From Lamellibrachia satsuma (taxonomy: Eukaryota > Annelida > Polychaeta > Sabellida > Siboglinidae), in assembly GCA_033239005.1 (NCBI GenBank), contig BSQZ01000001.1, forward strand, positions 3,383,501-3,447,500: a stretch of 64,000 bases of DNA. The letters run 5' to 3'. Every line of letters begins with the position of its first letter. Position 1 is the stretch's first letter. The notes under the pieces are model-generated. The model was not told where the DNA came from. It saw only the letters and a program-made list of their open reading frames with translations, and did not search any database. The translations under genes and the position numbers were made by a program. Positions 53,995-64,000 of the stretch are shown here, piece by piece.

Positions 53995-54310
53995 CAATAT
54001 TTTGTTTCTGACGGCCGGTCAGTTCTGGATATTGTTGTGGATATTGATTGTGGAGATTGTTGTGGAGATTGATTGTGGATATTATTGTTAAGATAAATTG
54101 TGGAGATTGTTGTTGAGAGTGATTGTGGAGATTGTTGTTACTATTGATTATGGAGATTTGTGGAGATTATGTGTGGAGAATGTTGTATAGATTGTTGTGG
54201 ATATTGAGGCGGAGATTGTTGTGGAGGTTGAGTGTGTGAAGATTGTTGTGGAGATTGAAAATGGAGATTGTTGTCGAGATTGTTTGTGATGTTTGATTGT
54301 TTGGATATTG
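53995..54310 (+). repeat. Degenerate GTGGAGATT repeat
   Basis: Many imperfect 12-24 bp units of ttgttgtggagattg and attgattgtggatat. Confidence 0.85.
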
Positions 54311-54664
54311 TTGTGAATAATACGCGAGCTAATTGTCAGATTGTTACACTAATCAGCGACAGAGACAATCACAAGTGAAACCTTGTGTTTATAACTGATA
54401 AAAAGACTCTTTGTATTAGTATAATTTATCTTGCAGAAGTTGGTCCTGATTACATGTGATTAATCAAGGTTTAACATCGCTAAACAGCTGTTGTTTGATA
54501 AATGCGTGAGTAAGAAGTGATTTGACGGATGTTGCGCCACACAAGATGGTGTTTTTTGTGTAACGTAGACCAACATCTCGTGGAGATCCCCATCACTGAC
54601 AACACAGTTCGGTTGCTTGTGCCGCGTCCAATGTTTATACACGCATGCTCACATACAATCTATA

Positions 54665-57300
54665 CACTCTATTAGATTTAACAATATTTCCATCAAATGC
54701 AAAGGCCCACATGGCAAGTGAACAAGGAAGCCATTGGCTTATCGAGAGTTTTGTTACCCGCCCTCCTGAGATATGTCTCAACCCTGTTTTTAGACATATT
54801 CACGCTGCTAGCATTTACACAATATGTATATAATTGGTTCCATTCATTTATTGTCCTCTGTGAGAACGAGCACTTCATGATATCCCATCTACACTCATCC
54901 TTTTTTTAATGTTACCTCGTGTTCTCTAGTTCTACTATGTTTCTTGAGTGAGAAAACATATTTCTATCAATATTTGCATACCAATTAAATATCTTATGAA
55001 ATTCAACTTGAAAACCTCTTAACCTCCTTATTTTATGGTTGCTAAGCCACATTCTTTTAGGCGTTCTTCATAATTAGGTTCAGTTCGGCAATCATTCTAG
55101 TTGCTTTTATTTGTATTCGTTCAAGCGTATCTATATTCTTCTTACGATATGGTCTCCACGCTTGTATATATTATTCTAAAGGAGACCAAACTATTGCTTT
55201 ATATAGAGGTAATTAGCTCTTTTTCCTTATATATTCTATTTCTCATAATCAACCGAAGAATTTGATTACAATTTGAAACTGCAATACCTCTGTAACTTTC
55301 ATATCAGGAATTCTTACTACTCCTAAGTCCTTTTCTTTTACGGAAGTACCTAGAACAGTATCTCCCATTTTATAGCTTACATCCAAGTTCCCGTGGCCTG
55401 TGTGTAGGCATTTGCATTTCCCAAAATTTAATAACATCTGCCATGTTTCAGACCATTTCACTAATTTGTCTAGATAGTTTTGTAAATGTTGTTTTTCACC
55501 ATAATTTTTGTTTTTTTCTAAAAAAAAACATTATCATTCACAGTTTCAGTACGGTACTTGTTATATTATCGTTTAAATCATTGATATAAAAAATTATATT
55601 AAGAATAATAAAGGTCATAATACTGATCCTTGTGCTACCCCACACCAAACAGATTTCAAGTTTGAAACCTCCCCATTAACTAGAACACGCTGTTTTCGGT
55701 CAGTCAGCCGTGTTTCTGTCCAGTCAATTATACCATCCCCGATACCATGGGCTTTTCATTTAAGTAGTAGTCTTTGATGTGGCATTTTGTCGAAAGCTTT
55801 ATGAAAATCTAGGCAAATAATATCATACTGTTGATCCCTCGTCTATCCACTTAGTGATTTCTTCCAAAAACATATCATATTTGTTAAGCATGACCTCGCT
55901 TTTAAGAATCCATCTTGAGATGGATTTAATTATTTATGCCTAACAAGGAAGTTCACCATACGATCTTTAATCTACTTTTCTAATAATTTAGAAATCATTG
56001 ATATTAAACTCACTGGTCTGTAATTATCTTCCTTATATCTAGAACCATATTTTAATAATGGTATGATGTTTGCTTCTTTCCGTTCAAAAGGAACCACTCC
56101 CTCTTTTATTGACAAGTTGAACACTCTAGCAAGTGGTATACCAATTTGTTCTCTTTTTAGTAGTGTTGGCAGAATTCCATCCACTCCAGGTGTATTTATT
56201 GTCCTTCATCGCCTTTGTTTTCTTAGTTACTATTTCTGGAGTTGCAATTAACTTCCCTAAATAGTCCGATTTTGCTTTGGTTATTCATGAAATATGCATA
56301 AAACCTGTTGCTCTCATTTTTTTAATGGTACATGCTAATTGTTGCTCATACTGTTTTTAGATTTTATAATTTCAGTTATAGCTGCATCAAGTGCATCTTT
56401 GTAATTTGTGCAATCTTCATCCTTTCTGGTACGCCTATAAACCCTAAACGTAGTTTGCTTGTACAATATTTTTCTACTAGCTTCTTTTGACAAGTGTTTC
56501 TTTCTAGACCGTTTTCGTTGTCTTTTCAATGGAACAAATTGTTCAATGATACTCTCAATTTCATATGTTAGAATGTTCCAACATTCAGTTGCTGTCTTGT
56601 TCCTCAGCATGTTATTCCAATCTAATTTTGCTAAGTATTATCTCATATATTTATATTTACTGTCGTGGAAGTTTGTCCTGTATTTCTTTCCATTTTACAT
56701 TCTGATTTTACCTTGATGTAAAAATGCATTTGATTATGATCACTCTACCCAATGGTTACCCAATGTATTTTGACATTGTCTACTAATTCATTTTGTGAAG
56801 ACAAAGCTATATCTAATACATTCTCTTATCTGGCTGGTTCTAACACGTGTTGAGTAAAGAAGCTACCCTGTATTAAACATATACATTGTTGGTCCTCACC
56901 CCCTGTACTCTCTAGATATTTCCATTGTATATGTCCGTGATTAAAATATCCCATTATAGTACATTCCCCTTTACTCGCTTCCTTTACAGCGTTTTGTGTT
57001 ATACTCTTAGTTTATGTTTGGATTTCGGTAAACTAATCCACTAGTTAATGTTGAATTTACTGTAACTGTGTTGCACCAAACAAAGCTTATATAAAATACC
57101 TCCCCCTTCTTCCTATTCGATCTCTCCTAAACCTTGCGTATCCTGTCAGTCTTAATTCAGCATCTGATATGTCTTTGTTGGCCCATGATTCGGTTATACC
57201 AATTATGTGAGGGTCAGTATCTTCTACCATAATGTTTCATTTGTTTTTTCTAATTTACTATGCTCCTTGCATTTAAATACAAGCATTTAAAGCCAGTGAT
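54665..57300 (-). mobile_element. CR1/jockey-like LINE, most complete copy (EN to 3' end), degenerate
   Basis: On the - strand: FKCLYLNARSIVN (start of the endonuclease domain, near 57290), EDTDPHIIGITESWANKDIS (about 57220), the linker LKRQRKRSRKKHLSKEASRK (about 56500), MDGILPTLLK and YRPVSLISMISKLLEK (about 56180-55975), FHKAFDKMPH-like RT sequence (about 55790), EKDLGVVRIPDMKV (about 55330), then the 3' end RTINEWNQLYTYCVN (about 54850). Many stops and frame shifts. 2.6 kb. Confidence 0.85.
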
Positions 57301-59073
57301 ATGTGTCTCAATGTGTTTCGATATTAAATTGTAAGTCAATAATTGTCTCCGTTGTACCATAGATGACCAACATGTTACATATGTTACAAATGAAGACGTT
57401 TTATGTGAGCCGAGTCTGAACCGATGATCCCAATGATCCCAATGATCCCAATGGCTATGCTTCGTAAACGTCCACACAATTTTATTTGTGCTAACTATAA
57501 TAAAAGTGATGCTAAAGGAAACAATGTGTGTGCGTGCGTCCGTGCGTGCGTGCATGCCTGCGTGCATGCGTGTAAAAACTCTGGCTCGGCATAAGAATAA
57601 CATTTGTAATTTGTGAATAATGTGTAGTTGTTGAAACAGCGTCAACGTTAATAAACCGGAATTATGCAAGTTTCGTATACTAAGTAGGCTTCCTGTTGCA
57701 CGTTCAACTACACATGGGTGTACAGGGCCACGGAGCTGCTTAGTTGTCGATATACTTGTAGATTACACTCCCCATTTATAAATTCTAATTCCAAAATGGA
57801 CGGCTGGCGGCTTGATAAGATAAAATGTCACGCATGCGCGAATGTTGACTGACATATCTGATTGGATGAAGCTAGTGATCGCATGACGGCGCTGTAGTGC
57901 AGCAAGCGGAACGTTAGGCTAAACATATTTTCATGCAGAGATATTTGGTTCGAGTAATTGATTTGTGTTTTACATTGTTTGACAAGCTACTAGAATCCAC
58001 TGTCTTATCACTTGAACCCTTTAACCTGTGAAAGCATTAGTGCCTCCCGCGCCTGGCATGATTGGACTCAACTTGTGGGTGTTCCCCTTGAACACATGAT
58101 TATACGATTACGTATAGGCCTACATCGAGAGGTGTGTACCCAAGCAAAAACTGGACAAACACAAATAGCAGGTTTGCATTTTATATCGTAACTGCCAGAG
58201 AGATCACAGTGACAGGCAGTAGACGCGGGCGTGCAGAAATGTATACAACGTACCAAACAGATTTGTCAGGCGAAGATAGGTTTCAGCGGCAAATAAAACA
58301 ACACGGCTTTTGAAGTAAAACACGCTTGACATATAGTGATAACCATCAATCAACAAAAATAAACATCACAAAGGATTGGTGACAGAACAGACTGTAACGG
58401 ACATATATAGTGACAACCACTAATCAACAAAGATAAACACCACAGAGGGCGGTAACAGAACAGATTGTAACAAACAAAGTTACCCAGAAATAAGCATACT
58501 ATTCATCCGACAAACGTCCGGCTTGCATGCGTCTCTATATAATCACCCTTATCATTACGGTAGCGAGTGTTGAGACGTCGACCATTGCGACACTTAATAA
58601 CTTACGGCGACAAAGACACCAGGTCTAATTAAATAAATAAATACACAAACAAAACAACTAAAAACGCATAGATACATGTTACAGTGATTTAACCATCAAT
58701 ATATCGTTCTAATAAGAACACGTTTCATTGCATGATAACTATTACTTATAATTTATAGAAACATATGTATAATAGTTATCGTTAAGGCGTTGTTGTGAAC
58801 AATATCTTACCGTGCGTAAGTCGGTATGAATTCCGCAACTAAATTATTGTACTAAGCGAACTTCGTGTTTAAGCCAACGAAGCTGATATGCTGTCTTGTC
58901 AATCACTCCCTATGGAGTAACCCGTCGTCAAGGGCAACGGATTTGTGCAATCTGACACCAATGGCCACAGCGTTATAGTGACGCAAGTCGATTTACAAGA
59001 ACCGCCAAAAACGATACAAGTAATACACTTGTCAGTTCCTCTCCTTCTGACGCTCCAGCCATTTTCTTATAAT

Positions 59074-59075
<2 letters not shown>
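57301..59075. other. Intergenic DNA with short repeats
   Basis: A 10-bp repeat catgatccca-type (four ccaatgat units, 57425-57455), a (GCGT)n tract (57530-57575) and a duplicated segment around 58340/58405 (atatagtgataaccatcaatcaac and relatives). No gene recognised. Confidence 0.5.
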
Positions 59076-59749
<674 letters not shown>

Positions 59750-62236
59750 TGATGTCGGCTAAAGACCCCTGCATATATTTTGTTTCTCTGTCGCTTCCAA
59801 CGTTGTGCCGAAATACAATTATACAATTATAAGAAAATGTAATTGATACGGAATAGTATTGTACCTCGTTTTCTGAAAAAAGACCATAAAGCATTAGGTG
59901 AGAAACGAATATGATGTTGTGCTTCGTATGTACATAATATTATACACAATATATAATACTCTTTATCGGACATAGTAATCAAAACTAGATCTTAAAACTT
60001 TCTTGCTCCACAGAATCGCACCACAACAGAAAGGGAGTGATCACAACGGGGTGTTTGTGTGTCTGTGTGTGTGTTTGGGAGGCGGCACGTAGGCACACTG
60101 ACATAGTTGCTCATATTACTCAAGTTGTTGTGTTATGCGAGCACAAAATCCAACAAACATTAACGTTGTTAGTTAAACATAGACGAGGCTGTCTCACGCC
60201 TAGTGGGACATATTCGCCGGTCTGATGCAGACGTTTGGAATGTGAAACAGAAAGTGACTGTATCAGCAGTTCTGGTGTTGCGCAAGTGACGTGGGGGCGT
60301 GCCGGCGTGCGGGTCCTCGTTCGAGTGACGTGCGGGTGTGCCGGCGTGCGAGGCCACGTGCAAGTGGTCACGGCTCGAAGAAGATCATCCCGTACACGTT
60401 GTGGCGGCATCGTCATTCTCAACCTAAGGTGGTCCTTATCCTTCGAACTGAAATTATGCAATTGTATTATTTATTATATGTAATTAGTCGACATGCAGAC
60501 GCGAACATACGTACAGTTGGAACATACATCTGGAACATGTATTCATAAACGCGCACGCACGAACACGCGCACACACACATATGCACGCGCGCTCACTCGC
60601 ACGCCGCACACGCGCACACGCGCACACGCGCACACACAAGAATGAATGAAAGATAGAAAGACGTCAAGCGATTAAGCGATTGTGCCTTTTCGTTTCTCGC
60701 AGTGACGGCGAAGAAAACATCTAGATCACACACTGCCGCCCTCTGTCGGCTTCCAGAGACAGGTGGGTGAGTTAAGCGCACACAACGTCTCATCAGCAAT
60801 TCCATAGCAAGAAACCAACAAGTTTCCACTAAATAACACACCCACCACTATACGAACCGCTTCGCGGTGAACTTTACTACAACACACGATTATGTATGTA
60901 TAGACCTACTGTCCCGGTGTGGTAAACCCGGTAAATAGTGATCTGTCATAACGAGCGATTCCCAAAAGTTCATCCGTTCACACGTTTGTTGACGAACAGA
61001 AGCAGTTCTTCTTAGGTAAGTAAACCTATCATGCACGTGGAGTTTTGCTAGATATGCCAATTAATTTAGTTGTATCGATGTGTAACTCGATGTCCGAGTA
61101 TTTAGTTTTCTATTCAAGTTTACCAGTAAAGATTCGAGAAGACGACAGGAGTAGCCTATAGAAGCACTATGTCCCGTCCTAGATGGATTTTATGCAGTGG
61201 TGGGTAGTGTCTTGGTAGCCATATCACGTCTATTTTTACATGGGATTTAAATGCAGTTTAACTATTAATAACTATTTAACTATTAATATCATGATTCTTT
61301 AGAGAACATATATGTTCAATAACAGCTTAGTTCATTAACAGTTTAGTTCATTAACAGCTTAGTTCATTAACAGCTTAGTTCATTAATAGCTTAGTAAATC
61401 AGTGTGTCCTTCATCACTGTTTACAGCGCACCACAGACACCGACATTCTATGCAACACCTCCGATCTTACAGATTGCCATCGTAAATGTCACAACTGAAA
61501 TATGTCACCACATTTCAATGAATTCACAGCGAACGTACCTGGACAACAGGACAAGTATGTGGTGCTCTTGATGTCTTCTTCTGCCTAGTAAACACCCCGT
61601 CAACAAGTCTGCAGTCATCTACGCTTAAATGACGGAGCATCCTATGTACAGCCGGGGCCGGACCAACCTTGCGTAATCGTTTTGACGCCGCAACGCCGCA
61701 ACGCCGCAACGCCACAACGCCACTCAACGTTCTGCCAGTTACGATGAAATTTATCAGTTTGCAAAGTTTACCGTTAAGAAAGTTCACACACAACGCTAGC
61801 CGTCGTGCACGGGAGCACCCTGTCTAGTCTTGCAACCGCATTGTCTAATAGTTTAGTCGGAATTTCGCCGGAAAACGAGAAGTCACACTCTCACGCCCAC
61901 CTAAAGAGATCTCAGCTCGTCACCAAATGCGCGGATCAACGATGTCCTGATCGCTTAATGTCCTTCGTATTCGCGACGCTAAATACGAACATTACAGAGG
62001 CTCAGATAAATAGGGTTCACTCGTTGGCGCGTTGTGCATGTCGCCAGGTTTAGCTACAATGCGCTCTTGTCTTAAAGCATAAAATTAAAACAAACATGTG
62101 ATTAAATTCACGTCGCCCCAGGAAGAAACAACTTGGATAAGGGCATACTAATACAGCGCGGGATAAAACGTCACGTACAGACAAAGATTTGCATAGCGAG
62201 GACTGATATGATATGTAATTTTGGCTACGGGCGGCC
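59750..62236. other. Intergenic DNA downstream of the innexin
   Basis: Contains a gtgacgtg...gccggcgtgcg duplication (60288-60330), a (GCACAC)n-like tract (60545-60640), a 16-17 bp repeat ttaacagcttagttca (61320-61395) and a 9-bp repeat acgccgcaa (61685-61725). A good + strand donor (cttag|gtaagt, 61016) has no supported exon. The innexin 3' UTR is probably at the right end; no AATAAA is obvious. Confidence 0.45.
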
Positions 62237-63437
62237 TCAGGCTATACTAGCGCTGTCGTCCATGTCTAGATCGGTCCTGATGTTCATTGGCTTGGCCACG
62301 TAGTTGTCCCACAACGCCGACACGATATCGGCGACCACGAGCTCCGTTGAGTTCTTGGCGACGAGCTTCAGCACGAAGATTCCGTCCTGGCGAAGATAGA
62401 GCTCGGTGAACTTTCTCGACAGTTTCGTGTCTCGATCGTCTTCGCGGTTCAGTTTGTTCATGATGAGCAGGTGCTTCCGGATGTATCGCACGCGGATGGA
62501 CCGGAAGCAGAGCACCCAGACCCAGCGTAGGAAGCTGAGGCAGGTCGTGGTCGCGATGAAGACCATCCAGAACCAGAGGAAGATGTAGATCTTCTCGTTG
62601 AACAGGTTGATCGGCAGCACGCACTGGACAGTGTGCGGGTGAACGGTGCCCATCTGACGGATCTTGAAGTCGCATAGCGTCACCCGGGGAAAGCATCGCG
62701 CAGCCGACCAGTCGTTGCCCGTCACCAGGTCGGCGATGACGCCGATGCCGTATAGGTGGTAGTCGGTGCCGAGGAACGCGTTCAACAGGAACAGCTGGCC
62801 GAGCACGTTGGCGAAGTACAAGAGTTTGGTGGCCAAGTAGAGCATGACCAGGTAGTTGCCGTGCCGGTTGCCGCAGATCATGCAAAGGTACTTGGTGAAG
62901 AGGTTCTTCAGGAACACACAACAACCGCCGCGATACTCTCGCTGGTAGTCCAGATAGTGGTCCATGTGGCGGATCATGTATTTGATCGTCTTGTCGCGTC
63001 GTTCCGGGTACAGGGCGTTCTGGATCGTCTCGGCAGCTTCCACGAGGTTGTTGACGTTAATTCCGGATCTGTCGCCGAATATGCGCCAGAGCAGGCACGG
63101 GATGTAGAAGAGAAAGGCCTGGACCAACAGCATGACCGGGATCCACTGGTAGTAGCCGATGTGTTGCTTGCGCGCGCCCGGCATTCCGGCCACGCTGTTC
63201 TCCGGCAGGTAGTAGGTGTTCGTGATCCAGCAGACCTTGTTGGCGAACGCCTCGTGGTTGCCCGTGAAGTAGGCGGGACACCAGCAGTGGATCGGGTTGC
63301 CGACGTACTGGGTGGTGCTGACGACGACGGTGAAGATGATCATGAAGATGACGGTGTAGCGGTGATGCAGGCGGTCGGCGAGGTCGTCGTCGTTCCGAAC
63401 GTTCACCTTCGCCACCTGGAAGACGGTGCTGATTAGG
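62237..63437 (-). CDS. Innexin (gap-junction protein), main exon
   Basis: Four-pass membrane protein; innexins form invertebrate gap junctions and hemichannels. On the - strand the exon starts after tgttgcag (63438-63440) and runs to TGA at 62237. It encodes LISTVFQVAKVNVRNDDDLA, then DRLHHRYTV. With V1 at 63415: TM1 about residues 20-38, first extracellular loop with Cys44, Cys46 (CWCPAYF) and Cys62 (CWI), the family signature YYQW at 88-91, and TM2 about 92-110. TM3 lies around YLVMLYLATKLLYFANVLGQ. The second loop has CFPRVTLCDF and CVLPINLFNEKI, followed by TM4 and a cytosolic tail. There is no ATG at the exon start; two bases of the first codon and a short N-terminus must come from an exon beyond the (TG)n tract. 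GC-rich coding contrasts with the surroundings. Which innexin paralogue this is cannot be told. Confidence 0.95.
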
Positions 63438-63539
63438 CTGCAACAACACAGAGAAGACTATGCAATCAGTGAAACGTACAAACGTACAGTATGGCTTACC
63501 AAACAGAGTACACACGTACAGTATGGCTTACCAAACAAA

Positions 63540-63982
<443 letters not shown>

Positions 63983-64000
63983 CATCAACAACATCTCAGC

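Noticed and set aside
60235..60483. 82-residue + frame rich in Val/Arg/Gly
   Set aside because: Depends on an internal duplication (gccggcgtgcg) and shows no recognisable domain, start context or splice support.
62756..63436. 226-residue + strand frame opposite the innexin
   Set aside because: Antisense shadow of a GC-rich coding exon; the innexin frame carries all family motifs.

Overview
This is a stretch of an invertebrate animal nuclear genome. The evidence is intron-rich genes with GT/AG junctions, an innexin gene (the gap-junction family of protostomes and cnidarians, not the vertebrate connexins), several non-LTR retrotransposon copies, tRNA-derived SINEs, DNA transposon remnants and very abundant mini- and microsatellites. 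A lophotrochozoan (mollusc-like) source is my best guess, but no species is identified.

Gene 1 (+ strand, 1964-24926) is a USP20/USP33-type ubiquitin carboxyl-terminal hydrolase. I could join 20 exons into one open frame of 2763 nt (920 codons plus stop), with every junction in phase. It encodes the second half of a ZnF-UBP domain, a split USP catalytic core (Cys, His and Asp boxes plus the CxxC pairs) and two DUSP domains. Only the short 5' coding end is missing; it probably lies left of the window. The introns hold more than a dozen minisatellites. At three places the repeat unit contains or abuts a splice junction of the gene itself, which is the most unusual thing in the window.

Gene 2 (- strand, 36824-27772) is a large multi-C2H2 zinc-finger protein, with one 5.2 kb exon and one small upstream exon. 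A CpG-rich patch with a YY1-type motif at 41.1-41.7 kb is a candidate promoter. Genes 1 and 2 converge tail to tail around 25-27.7 kb.

Gene 3 (- strand, 63437-62237) is an innexin. Its coding sequence is essentially one exon, and a short N-terminal exon is missing beyond a 430-bp (TG)n tract at the window edge.

Between 42 and 62 kb no confident gene is visible. This region is a landscape of transposable elements: degenerate CR1/jockey-like LINE copies at 46-49 and 54.7-57.3 kb, an RTE-like tail at 45.6 kb, a hAT-type element with 8-bp target duplications at 49.3-50.6 kb, and long (TA)n arrays. It also contains one possible isolated signal-peptide first exon at 53.2 kb. DNA transposons with recognisable ends sit in the introns of genes 1 and 2 (11.1-12.8 kb, 34.6-36.6 kb, 38.9-41.0 kb). 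There is no CRISPR array, operon, rRNA or functional tRNA gene that I can support.
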